Part shown: positions 24,349 through 32,949 of the stretch, in pieces
Layout: each line of letters opens with the position of its first letter
Numbering within the stretch: the first letter of the stretch is position 1
Assembly (NCBI GenBank): GCA_029882335.1
Contig: JAOUKW010000004.1
Coordinates: 1-41,807, forward strand
Source: Candidatus Heimdallarchaeota archaeon
GTDB lineage: Archaea > Asgardarchaeota > Heimdallarchaeia > Heimdallarchaeales > Kariarchaeaceae
Direction of reading: 5' to 3'
DNA: 41,807 nucleotides
Translations under genes and position numbers: made by a program
Notes under the pieces: generated by a model
What the model saw: only the letters and a program-made list of their open reading frames with translations
What the model was told of the DNA's origin: nothing
Databases searched by the model: none

Positions 24349-26235
24349 TTAGGATTCAATTTCAGATAATTCAATTTGATTTTTAACTAAATTGTAATAA
24401 TGTCCTTTAATTGTCAAAAGTTCTTGATGTGTACCTTGTTCAACAATATCTCCCTGATCTATAACCACTATTGTATCTGCATCTTTAATTGTTGAAAGTC
24501 TATGTGCAATTACAAATGATGTTCGATTGCTTAGAAGATGTTTGATTGCTTTTTGTACTTTTAATTCACTAAACACATCAATGCTAGAGGTTGCTTCATC
24601 TAGGATTAGAATTCTAGGATTTGCAAGTAGTACTGCAGCAAATACTAGCAACTGCCGTTGACCCACACTCAGTCTACCTCCACGTTCCTGTACTGGTGTA
24701 TCTAGCCCTTTATCTAAATCTTCTATAAACTCCTTTAATCCTACCAAATCTAATACTTTCCACATTTCCTCATCACTTGCTCTTGGATTGCCTAATTTCA
24801 AGTTTTGTCTGATTGAAAATGAAAATAAGAAAAAGTCCTGTGGTACTGTTGCTATTTGCGATTTGTAAGATTGTAACGATACTCCTTTGATTGAAGTTCC
24901 ATCAATTTTTAAATCACCCTCTTGGAAGTCGTATAATCTGCTTAAAATATTGATTATTGTGGTTTTACCAGCACCTGTTTTTCCAACTAATGCAATCATT
25001 TTACCATTTGGAACAAATAAGCTGAACTTACTGTAAACTGGTGTGTTTTTAATATACTCAAAATATAATTTATCAAAGACTACATCTCCTTTTATATGTG
25101 GTAAGGTTGGAAAATGATCATTCCATGGGATTTTTGTTTTCGTATCTAGTAGTGCACATACACGTTCTGCTCCTGTTAATGCGTCTTGTAGTTGCTGGTA
25201 AAATTGACCTAGGTTAATTACTGGTCGAAATAGAATTCCATTATAATTAAGAAATGCAATCAATGCAGCAACTGTAATTATCCCATCGATAACTCTTAAA
25301 GAACCAAATATAATGATAAATACTGTACCTAAAGTACTACTAAATAATAGAAGTGGGAAAAATACTGCATTGATATCTTCAGCGTTTAATGTAGCTTCAA
25401 AATTATCCTTGTTTAGCTTTTGAAATATTGCTATATTTGTTTGTTCGCGATTCAGACCTTTTGTTACCTTTATTCCCGAAATTGCTTCTCCAATATTTGC
25501 CATCATTATTGAATTGGTTCGTCTAGTTTCCTTCCATTTTGGCCTTGCAATTTTTCTAAACACGTGAGCAGTATATATTACCAGTGGAATTAATATAATA
25601 GATATAATTGAAAGAACAAAATCCATCTGGATTATTATAATTATTACAAATATAACAGTCAGTATATTTGAGATATTAGTCATAACCTGACCTCCTAATA
25701 GTTCTCGTACTGCACCAATGTCACTGGTAAGTCTACTCATTATTCTTCCAACTTCATTTTTATCATGATACGACATATCCAATTCTTGAAGGTGTGCGAA
25801 CATATCCATTCTCATTTGAACTTCTGCTTTAAGTCCAACTTCCGCAACTAAAATCATGAATTTTCTACTTGTGTATAAAATAACCAACAATAGAAGTAAA
25901 TACAAGAAAGAAATCACAATAATTTCTGACCAAGTTTGATTAAGACTTGGTATATTGGTATTTATCATTCTTGAAACATCTAAAATTAATTTATCCAAAG
26001 TATAAATACCAAAGATTTCATTTGAATTTTCATTTCCAAATCTTGTTATTGTAACCATAAGGATTATTGGACCTGCTGAAGTAGCTATTGCACTAATTAT
26101 CATGTATATAAATATTTTAAATAACTCTTTTACATGAGGACGTAGATAACTGAGCATGAATTTGTATAAATAAATGTCACTATATCCAAAAGAACCTCTA
26201 GGTTTCTCTTTTTCTGCATCTGAATGTTGACTCAT
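24349..26235 (-). CDS. Heterodimeric ABC exporter, catalytically canonical half
   Basis: A 628-residue half-transporter: six membrane helices (about 25-330) fused to an ATPase domain. Walker A is GKTGAGKTT, Q-loop PQDFFLFSF, Walker B ILILDEATSSID with the catalytic Glu, and switch histidine IAHRLSTI. The signature is LSVGQRQ rather than LSGGQ. In the BmrCD/TM287-288 type, the half with intact Walker B carries just such an altered signature, because it completes the dead site of its partner. It starts inside the upstream gene's stop (four-base overlap), so both are made together. Likely substrates are drugs, lipids or peptides; none can be assigned. Confidence 0.93.
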   Translation of the reverse strand: MSQHSDAEKEKPRGSFGYSDIYLYKFMLSYLRPHVKELFKIFIYMIISAIATSAGPIILMVTITRFGNENSNEIFGIYTLDKLILDVSRMINTNIPSLNQTWSEIIVISFLYLLLLLVILYTSRKFMILVAEVGLKAEVQMRMDMFAHLQELDMSYHDKNEVGRIMSRLTSDIGAVRELLGGQVMTNISNILTVIFVIIIIIQMDFVLSIISIILIPLVIYTAHVFRKIARPKWKETRRTNSIMMANIGEAISGIKVTKGLNREQTNIAIFQKLNKDNFEATLNAEDINAVFFPLLLFSSTLGTVFIIIFGSLRVIDGIITVAALIAFLNYNGILFRPVINLGQFYQQLQDALTGAERVCALLDTKTKIPWNDHFPTLPHIKGDVVFDKLYFEYIKNTPVYSKFSLFVPNGKMIALVGKTGAGKTTIINILSRLYDFQEGDLKIDGTSIKGVSLQSYKSQIATVPQDFFLFSFSIRQNLKLGNPRASDEEMWKVLDLVGLKEFIEDLDKGLDTPVQERGGRLSVGQRQLLVFAAVLLANPRILILDEATSSIDVFSELKVQKAIKHLLSNRTSFVIAHRLSTIKDADTIVVIDQGDIVEQGTHQELLTIKGHYYNLVKNQIELSEIES

Positions 26236-27992
26236 TTTTTCTCCTCCAAGGTTAGGCTTTCATCCCAATCCATAAATTTAATTTGAGAATTAATAGCATT
26301 AATAAAATCTCTATAGATCCCAACTTCCTTAATAAGTGTATCATGTTTACCATCCTGAACAATTCTACCTTTATTTAAGACAATAATTCTATCTACATAT
26401 CTTAATGAAGAAGGTCGTTGAGAGATAACAAGTGTTGTTCTTTTAAAAGATGCTTGTTCCAATGCTTCCTGTATTTTAGACTCTGTTTCCGGATCTACTG
26501 CGGATACACTATCATCAAAAATTAATATTTTTGGATTTAGTAATAAAGTTCTTGCAATGGTTACCCTTTGACGTTGACCTCCAGACAGAGTCACACCTCT
26601 TTCGCCAACAATTGTATCGTATTCTTTTTCTAAAGTCATTATGAAATCATGAATCTGTGCTGCTTTTGCAGCAGCAATAACGTCTTCTTTTGATGCATTT
26701 GGTATTCCAAAGGCAATATTTTCAAAAATAGAAAGTGTAAATAAAAATGCTTCTTGATGAACAATACCAATATGAGACCTCAAAGAGGAAAGAGAAAATT
26801 GTTTTGTATTAATATCGTCAATTAATATACTTCCTTGGTCAGGATCAAAAAATCTAGGAATTAGATTTATTAATGTTGACTTGCCAGATCCAGTCTCACC
26901 TAATAATGCAACTTTTTGACCAGCTGGTATTTCTAAATTTACTGAATGGAGTGTATGATTGTTTTTTGGATATCCAAAAGACACATCTTTGTATGTTATT
27001 TTTCCAGAAATATTAGTGATATTTTTTGGTTTATCCGCTTCATTGATATGTATGGGTGCATGAAATATTTCGTTTAATCTAATGGCTGCAGAATTACTTT
27101 CTTGAACAATTATACCTATCCATCCTAAAAATCGTCCTGGTATCGCGATTTGAAGTGATAGCAACATAAATGAAATGAAATTTCCAATTGTTATCTCCTT
27201 AATAGTTATTAAATAACCTCCAAGAAAAACCAGTGCAAATAAACTAATGGAAATTATAAAAACAATTACAGGTTGCATATTTGCCCTTACTTTTGCAGTT
27301 TTCATAGAGGCATAGTAATAATCATTGTTTTTTTGCGTGAAAAATGCAATTTGTTCATGTTCTGCAGCAAATGCTTTGACTGTTTTTATTCCCGCTAAAT
27401 TCTCTGCAAGTGCATCATTCAGTTCTCCAAATTTATATCTCGCATTATAAAACATCTTGGAATTAGATTCAGAGGAACGAGTGATGTAAATATACAATAT
27501 GGGTGGAATAACTAAAAATCCCATCGATAGTAAGGGTGATATAATAAACATGGAAATAATTGATCCAATAAATAAGAATACAGTTAGAAAAGTAATACGA
27601 TATGCCCATGTTAGTATGTCTCTAAGACTTGTAATTTCGTAGATTGATCTTGCCATAATCTGTCCAACTGTTTCTGATGAATAATATTCTAGATCTTGAT
27701 GTTGGAGAATTGTAAACACATCTTGCCTAATATCATAAATGATTTTATTTGAAAATCTAATTGATACATATCTTTGTACAATGTTCATGAGTAAATCCAT
27801 TAATCCTAAAAAGAGAAGGATAAATGAAAATATATATATCAATTTTTTATCCCTATCTACGATTAAATCATCTATAATGTAGTTAATTATCAAAGGTATA
27901 CTTAATTGAGATAAAGCAGCAAGTAGAGTTGTTATATTCAAATAAAAAAACAACGTTTTGTACTTTTTAACATATGGAATTAATAACTTCAT
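26232..27992 (-). CDS. Heterodimeric ABC exporter, degenerate-site half
   Basis: A 586-residue half-transporter with six helices and an ATPase domain. Walker A GETGSGKST and signature LSGGQRQRVTIARTLL are intact, but the catalytic glutamate after Walker B is aspartate (ILIFDDSVSAVD) and the switch histidine is glutamine (LVISQRPSS, near residue 525). These are the same two changes seen in TM287 and BmrC. The pair therefore has one hydrolysing and one non-hydrolysing site. ATG 27992 (MKLLIPYVKKY) is preferred over TTG 28004. The gene is divergent from the DUF47 gene; the shared 167-base spacer holds a tandem repeat. Confidence 0.93.
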   Translation of the reverse strand: MKLLIPYVKKYKTLFFYLNITTLLAALSQLSIPLIINYIIDDLIVDRDKKLIYIFSFILLFLGLMDLLMNIVQRYVSIRFSNKIIYDIRQDVFTILQHQDLEYYSSETVGQIMARSIYEITSLRDILTWAYRITFLTVFLFIGSIISMFIISPLLSMGFLVIPPILYIYITRSSESNSKMFYNARYKFGELNDALAENLAGIKTVKAFAAEHEQIAFFTQKNNDYYYASMKTAKVRANMQPVIVFIISISLFALVFLGGYLITIKEITIGNFISFMLLSLQIAIPGRFLGWIGIIVQESNSAAIRLNEIFHAPIHINEADKPKNITNISGKITYKDVSFGYPKNNHTLHSVNLEIPAGQKVALLGETGSGKSTLINLIPRFFDPDQGSILIDDINTKQFSLSSLRSHIGIVHQEAFLFTLSIFENIAFGIPNASKEDVIAAAKAAQIHDFIMTLEKEYDTIVGERGVTLSGGQRQRVTIARTLLLNPKILIFDDSVSAVDPETESKIQEALEQASFKRTTLVISQRPSSLRYVDRIIVLNKGRIVQDGKHDTLIKEVGIYRDFINAINSQIKFMDWDESLTLEEKK

Positions 27993-28098
27993 TACTTCTT
28001 TCAAATATGATTCCTTCTTTACATTTTGAATTAATAATTCACCTAATAAATGGTATTTTGAAGAGGCAAGGAATTTTGCTATTGATTTCCTATTAATT

Positions 28099-28132
28099 AA
28101 AATAGAATCTAATATAAAATAGAATCTAATAT
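28099..28132 (+). repeat. Perfect 17-base tandem direct repeat in a divergent promoter
   Basis: AAAATAGAATCTAATAT occurs twice head to tail, at 28099-28115 and 28116-28132. A partial copy (AAAATAG) recurs at 28143-28149. The repeat lies in the spacer between the exporter genes (minus) and the importer cassette (plus). It includes AATATAAAATAG at the junction, which resembles a TATA box about 40 bases before the ATG at 28160. It may be a regulator site or a recent slippage duplication. Confidence 0.7.
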
Positions 28133-28159
28133 TGAATAAATCAAAATAGTAATATTAAA

Positions 28160-28849
28160 ATGATTGATCATATAGAATTACTTGTGTCAGTTATATCGAG
28201 TTATCTTTCTTCTAGAAAACAGAGGAATATTGCAGCTTTATTAAGTCAACATGCAGGCAGATGTAAGGCAGTTGGTTATACCCTTCAGAAAATAATAAAA
28301 TCTTGGTTGGATGGTAAAGAAGAAGAATTAGCGATCAATAAAGAAATAATTCATTCAGAAGAGAAATCCGCAGATAACCTAGAGAAACAGCTAGTTGTAG
28401 AGGTAGCGAAAAGTGAATTGCCGGATAATAAATTTCAAGAAGATTTATTAAATTTTGTTAGAATGTTAGATAGTTCTGCTGGTGGAGCAAAACGAGCCGC
28501 TACAAATATTTTACTCCTTATGAAATATCCTTTGCCCGATCGATATGGAGAAATTGTGATAAAGGCAGGGGAAGTCATTGTTGAAATGTTTACTTTGATC
28601 GAAAAAGCAGTGAAGAACATCCACAAAAGTCCAGATGTAATTGAGTTGGGAATGCAGGTTGATAAATTAGAAGATAAAATGGATAGTTATTATAAACAAT
28701 TAAAAGAAAGTTATTTTGAAATTGAAAAATCATTTAACTCTTCTGCAGCATTGATTATTTTAGATCATGTATGTCGTGATTTGGAATATTCTGCAGATAC
28801 TGGTGAAGATGCTATGGATATTTTAGTTGAATTAGTTCAAAGGAAATAA
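28160..28849 (+). CDS. PhoU-like (DUF47) protein
   Basis: A 229-residue all-helical protein of the DUF47/PhoU-like family (COG1392). The arrangement of four-helix bundles with acidic, metal-binding positions is visible: NKEIIHSEEKSADNLEKQL (about 60-78), FVRMLDSSAGGAKRAATNILLL (about 98-119), LEDKMDSYYKQLKESYF, and the last helix DHVCRDLEYSADTGEDAMDILVELV. Family members are usually linked to phosphate transporters, either Pit or ABC. Here it is the first gene of a five-gene cassette, ending five bases before the binding-protein gene, and so probably modulates that transporter. A phosphate-like substrate is suggested by this but not shown. Confidence 0.88.
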   Translation: MIDHIELLVSVISSYLSSRKQRNIAALLSQHAGRCKAVGYTLQKIIKSWLDGKEEELAINKEIIHSEEKSADNLEKQLVVEVAKSELPDNKFQEDLLNFVRMLDSSAGGAKRAATNILLLMKYPLPDRYGEIVIKAGEVIVEMFTLIEKAVKNIHKSPDVIELGMQVDKLEDKMDSYYKQLKESYFEIEKSFNSSAALIILDHVCRDLEYSADTGEDAMDILVELVQRK

Positions 28850-28854
28850 TTGTA

Positions 28855-30123
28855 ATGAGTCGAAAAAAAATACCTTCATGGTTTGTACTACTTTTACTTC
28901 TGAGTATTATTTTAACTTTAGAAATTTCAAGATTGTATCTTTCTGGTGAATTCCAGAAGGATGTAGAAGAATTAGAAATCCTCTATTCCTCTGAGAAAAG
29001 AGGATGGTTAAACTCGGTTGTTGAGGATTTTGAGTCTTCATGGGAAGCTAGTCATCCTGGGAGAAAAATATCTGTTGTCATGACTCCAATAGGGAGTGGT
29101 AAGGGAACTATTCAAATAGCGAATGGTGCTAATCAACCGGTAATATGGAGTCCAGCATCACGTTTTTGGCTACCAATTTTAAATCTACACTGGCAAAAAA
29201 ATCATGATTCACCAATTGTCGATATACACAGTCCAAGTATTGTAGTTTCACCGACAGTTATTGCTACATGGAAATTTTATCAGGAAGAAAACAATATCAC
29301 CAGTATCAATGATTTACATACATTAGCATTAACAGACCCAGATTTTACATTTGCTCATACAGATCCATTTTCTTCTAATAGTGGGTTTGGCGGAGTAATT
29401 ATGGAAGTAGCAACTGCGGTTGGGAAAGATCCAGAGTTATTAACATTAGAGGATTTACAGAAAAATGAAGTTCAACAATGGATGAGGGAATTAGAAAGTA
29501 AAGCTGTACAATATGGTTCTTCAACTGGATTTTTAGGTAAAATGATGGCTAATGAAGGACCTGATAAATTAAAAGTTGCATTGTTATATGAAAATTTAAT
29601 TATTGAGAAGAATAAAGAACTTCAAGCAAAAATTGATACAGGTGAAATCCCTGCTGATCATACACTCGTTGCAGTATATCCGCATGAAGGGACCATTTTA
29701 AATGATCATCCCTTTGCTATATTGGATGCACCATGGGTTGATAACAATGATATTCAATTAGCAAATGATTTTATTGAATTTCTTAATAAACCCGAGGTTG
29801 TTATCAAAGGTGTTGAAAATGGATTCCGAGCGGTAAATGCAACAGATGAAGTGCTTGAATTGGTATCCTCATTATTTAATACCGAATCTGGAGTTATACC
29901 TTCTTTAGATGAGGTAAAGATATATTCAATTTCGAATATTGATGCAAATGTGCTAGAAAGAATCCCTGATTTATGGTCTGCAACAAGATCAAGATCTCTT
30001 GATGAAACTAATCAAACACAATTGGCACCTGTAGATTATGTGATACCTGTACTCATGGGTATTATGATAATCCTAATCATCTTTCAACCAATGATTCAAA
30101 GAATAAGGAGGTATTTTAGATGA
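28855..30123 (+). CDS. Solute-binding protein with membrane anchors at both ends
   Basis: A 422-residue extracellular solute-binding protein (SBP_bac_11-like) for the transporter that follows. It has an uncleaved-looking N-terminal membrane segment (about 9-28) with a basic cytoplasmic start and no lipobox. The binding domain begins at LEILYSSEKRGWLNSVVEDFE. The stretch GSGKGTIQIANGANQPVIWSPASRFW resembles the ligand loop of proteins with VWSPASS. A second membrane segment sits at about 391-412, with a basic tail RIRRYFR. Anchoring by a C-terminal helix is common in archaea; two anchors are unusual. The ligand is unknown; an oxyanion is the natural guess from the permease motifs. Its stop overlaps the permease start by four bases. 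Confidence 0.82.
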   Translation: MSRKKIPSWFVLLLLLSIILTLEISRLYLSGEFQKDVEELEILYSSEKRGWLNSVVEDFESSWEASHPGRKISVVMTPIGSGKGTIQIANGANQPVIWSPASRFWLPILNLHWQKNHDSPIVDIHSPSIVVSPTVIATWKFYQEENNITSINDLHTLALTDPDFTFAHTDPFSSNSGFGGVIMEVATAVGKDPELLTLEDLQKNEVQQWMRELESKAVQYGSSTGFLGKMMANEGPDKLKVALLYENLIIEKNKELQAKIDTGEIPADHTLVAVYPHEGTILNDHPFAILDAPWVDNNDIQLANDFIEFLNKPEVVIKGVENGFRAVNATDEVLELVSSLFNTESGVIPSLDEVKIYSISNIDANVLERIPDLWSATRSRSLDETNQTQLAPVDYVIPVLMGIMIILIIFQPMIQRIRRYFR

Positions 30124-31826
30124 GTTCGCTTGATGATATTAGAAAACGATATTTGAATTTTGAGAGAATATTATCTCAAAGACCAATACGCATTTTATTT
30201 GAAATATTAGTTATTTTTGCGTTCTTTTCTTTTGTATTACTTCCTCCACTTAATCTATTGAAAAATATCATTACTGATTGGAATTCAATTACAGAGCTAA
30301 TTTTTAGAGACCCAATTCTGAAAAATACAGTGTGGTTAAGCATGTTCAGATCTATTGCTCTTTCGTTTAGAATTGCATTTATTGTGATGATAATCGACAT
30401 CATGTTAGGAATTCCAATAGCTCATGTTCTTGCAAGATATGATTTCAAAGGAAAAACAATAATTGATACCATAATTGATTTACCCCTTGCAGTTCCTACA
30501 TCTGCCTTAGGCTTTTCTGTTTTGCTATTTTGGGGTTCTGCAGATGGATTAAGTAAATTTATATTAGCTGAAGAAGGAATATTTTCTCAAGGTCCAATGT
30601 TATTGTTACTAGGACATGTTGCTTTTTCTTTTAGCTATGTAGTTAGAAATCTCAAAGGTGTGATTGAAGAAGTTGATGTTGAAATAGAAAATGCTGCTCG
30701 AACATTAGGTGCACCACCAATTTCTGTATTCCGAACAATTACTGCTCCTATGGCCAAAGAAGGTATAATCGCAGGTGCGATTCTTGCATTTACTCGAAGT
30801 TTAGGAGAAACAGGTGCCTCATTATTACTTGCAGGTGTATATGAAACAGCTCCCATTCAAATAGTGACTTTTATGAACGGATATCGAATTCCACAAGCTG
30901 CGTTTTTATCTGTTATTCTAATTATTATATCTATCACTCTTCTAGGTGGAGTCAGACAATACGCTAGAAAAGTAGGTCTTCCCCAACCTAAAATATATCC
31001 CGAATTTGAAAGAAAAATATCTGCAAAGAAAATAGCTAAAACTAGAAATGGGATAGTCAGTTTCATATTTTTATTACTTGTACTGATTCCTGCATTATTT
31101 GTAATTTTTTATTTGATTGATGTATGGAGTATTGGTCCTTCTGGAACAGAGGAAGATAGTGCATTTTTTGAGGTCTTTCTTGATAGTGATAATAAATGGG
31201 AGTCAATGCAAGTTGCATTAATTACCAGTGTTGAAGTTGCTTTAATTGTAACCATAATAAATCTCTCTTTAGGGATTCCTATGGCATATTTATTAGTAAG
31301 ACGACCTTATTGGGGTAAATGGAAAGTAGTTCTTGATATGGCTATCGATATACCTTTAGTTATTCCATCATCAGCACTCGGTTTTGCAGTTTATTTATTA
31401 TGGGGTAACTTAGGTCTTAAGTTAATTTCCCCTGGAATTTGGTTAATTGTATTAGCACATCTTACATTCACGTATCCATTTTCAGTTCGTCCCATGATAA
31501 ATTACATTGAAAATTTTGATTATTCCTATTATGAAGCAGGAAGGACACTTGGTGCTTCAGATTTAACAACATTTAGAAGAGTAGTTTTTCCAATGTTGAA
31601 AAGAGGTATTCTAAGCTCAGCAATTCTAACATTTACTCGATCTATGGCTGAAACTGGTGCTACATTAATTGTAATGGGAAATGCAAGAACAGTTCCAGTT
31701 TTTATTGTGGATTTGGTAGAATCAGAATCTCTTTCATCCGCTGCCTTTGCCGCAGTACTTCTGATATTTATCTCCTTTATCCTACTGCTCGTGGTTCGTT
31801 TAGTAGATAACCCAACGGAGGATTAA
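30120..31826 (+). CDS. Fused two-domain ABC importer permease
   Basis: A 568-residue permease made of two homologous halves, each with about six helices. The two ATPase-docking loops are VEIENAARTLGAPPISVFRTI (about 181-201) and YEAGRTLGASDLTTFRRVVF (about 471-490). Each is followed by a near-identical helix: AFTRSLGETGASLLLAG and TFTRSMAETGATLIVMG. This FTRSxxETGA motif is typical of the sulfate/molybdate/tungstate and phosphate permease group. Fusing both halves is known in iron and thiamine permeases (FbpB/ThiP). Because the halves differ, each can recruit a specific ATPase, which matters for the unequal ATPases encoded next. Confidence 0.93.
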   Translation: MSSLDDIRKRYLNFERILSQRPIRILFEILVIFAFFSFVLLPPLNLLKNIITDWNSITELIFRDPILKNTVWLSMFRSIALSFRIAFIVMIIDIMLGIPIAHVLARYDFKGKTIIDTIIDLPLAVPTSALGFSVLLFWGSADGLSKFILAEEGIFSQGPMLLLLGHVAFSFSYVVRNLKGVIEEVDVEIENAARTLGAPPISVFRTITAPMAKEGIIAGAILAFTRSLGETGASLLLAGVYETAPIQIVTFMNGYRIPQAAFLSVILIIISITLLGGVRQYARKVGLPQPKIYPEFERKISAKKIAKTRNGIVSFIFLLLVLIPALFVIFYLIDVWSIGPSGTEEDSAFFEVFLDSDNKWESMQVALITSVEVALIVTIINLSLGIPMAYLLVRRPYWGKWKVVLDMAIDIPLVIPSSALGFAVYLLWGNLGLKLISPGIWLIVLAHLTFTYPFSVRPMINYIENFDYSYYEAGRTLGASDLTTFRRVVFPMLKRGILSSAILTFTRSMAETGATLIVMGNARTVPVFIVDLVESESLSSAAFAAVLLIFISFILLLVVRLVDNPTED

Positions 31827-31827
31827 T

Positions 31828-32949
31828 ATGCCTGAAATTAAATTTCAAAGAGTTTCTAAAATTTATAAACCAAATATTAAAGCAGTCGATGATCTCAATT
31901 TTACCATTTATGATGGTGAATATATTTCCTTACTAGGTCCCAGTGGTTGTGGGAAAACAACAACGTTAAGACTCCTTTCTGGTCTAATTAAACCTACTAT
32001 TGGTTCAATTTTATGGGATGGAGTACCTGTCGAAAATATTGATCCAGATCAGAGAGATATTGGGTATGTCTTCCAGCAATTTGCAATTTTTCCTCATTTA
32101 AATGTATATGAAAATGTAGCATTTGGTCCTCGTGTTAAAGGAATGAAACAAGTAGATATTGAAGATATAACTGAAGCCCATTTAAAACTTGTAGGATTGC
32201 AAGAAAAATCATATTATTTTCCAAAATCATTAGATGCTGCTGATCTACAAAGAACTGGGATCGCAAGAGTCTTGGCTACTGGGGCTAAAACATTATTATT
32301 AGATGAACCAATGGGTGCATTAGATTTTAAAATCAGAGAAAAGTTCCAGGATGAGCTTCTTAGAATAGTGAAAGAACTAAAATTAACTGCAATTCATGTA
32401 ACTCACGACCAAAGCGAGGGTATGGCGATTTCAGATCGAATTGGCGTTATGAAAAAAGGTAAAATGATACAAATATCTTCGCCATTAGATTATTTATACT
32501 CACCAAAACAAATTTTTTCTGCACATTTTATTGGTGAATCTGACTTTTTTGAGGGAGTGGTTGTAAAATATCTATCAAAAACAATCGAGATAGAGCTGTT
32601 AGGCGATGAGACATTATCCATTTTGACTAAAACAAACCCATCAATACTACCTGGTGATCGAGTAGTTGTTGGAGTTAGAAGGGAATTTTTCAAAATAGAA
32701 CCATTACCAGAAAACTATAATTTGGAAGTAAATTGTTTTGTTGGAAAAGTAATATCAGATAGGTTTTTGGGTGAAAAGAGACGTACAAAAGTTAATTTAG
32801 AATTTGGACGGACTTTGGAGATTAAAAGAAATTCTAACGAATTGGTTTTTAAAGAGGGTTCCTCTGTTTTGGTTCGAATCCCTGAACAAGCAATACGGGT
32901 ATTTAAATCACCAGAAATATCTCTGATTGATGAACTGGAGGTAACATAA
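31828..32949 (+). CDS. ABC importer ATPase 1, signature motif lost
   Basis: A 373-residue ATPase of the sulfate/spermidine (CysA/PotA) type with C-terminal TOBE-like domain (about 235-365). Walker A GPSGCGKT (37-44), Q-loop Gln83 (VFQQF), Walker B LLLDEP (Asp159, Glu160), ALD D-loop and switch His193 (HVTHDQ) are all canonical. The signature that should read LSGGxxQR is SLDAADLQR at 134-142, so the LSGGQ element is gone while the following QRTGIARVL is kept. It can bind and hydrolyse ATP on its own Walker side but cannot complete a partner's site. It starts one base after the permease stop. Confidence 0.93.
   Translation: MPEIKFQRVSKIYKPNIKAVDDLNFTIYDGEYISLLGPSGCGKTTTLRLLSGLIKPTIGSILWDGVPVENIDPDQRDIGYVFQQFAIFPHLNVYENVAFGPRVKGMKQVDIEDITEAHLKLVGLQEKSYYFPKSLDAADLQRTGIARVLATGAKTLLLDEPMGALDFKIREKFQDELLRIVKELKLTAIHVTHDQSEGMAISDRIGVMKKGKMIQISSPLDYLYSPKQIFSAHFIGESDFFEGVVVKYLSKTIEIELLGDETLSILTKTNPSILPGDRVVVGVRREFFKIEPLPENYNLEVNCFVGKVISDRFLGEKRRTKVNLEFGRTLEIKRNSNELVFKEGSSVLVRIPEQAIRVFKSPEISLIDELEVT

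Noticed and set aside
28099..28149. CRISPR-like array
   Set aside because: The copies are directly adjacent with no spacers and there are no cas genes.
32861..32890. GGTTCGAATCC, resembling a tRNA T-loop
   Set aside because: It lies in frame within ATPase 1 (VLVRIPEQ) and no acceptor, D or anticodon arm can be drawn around it.
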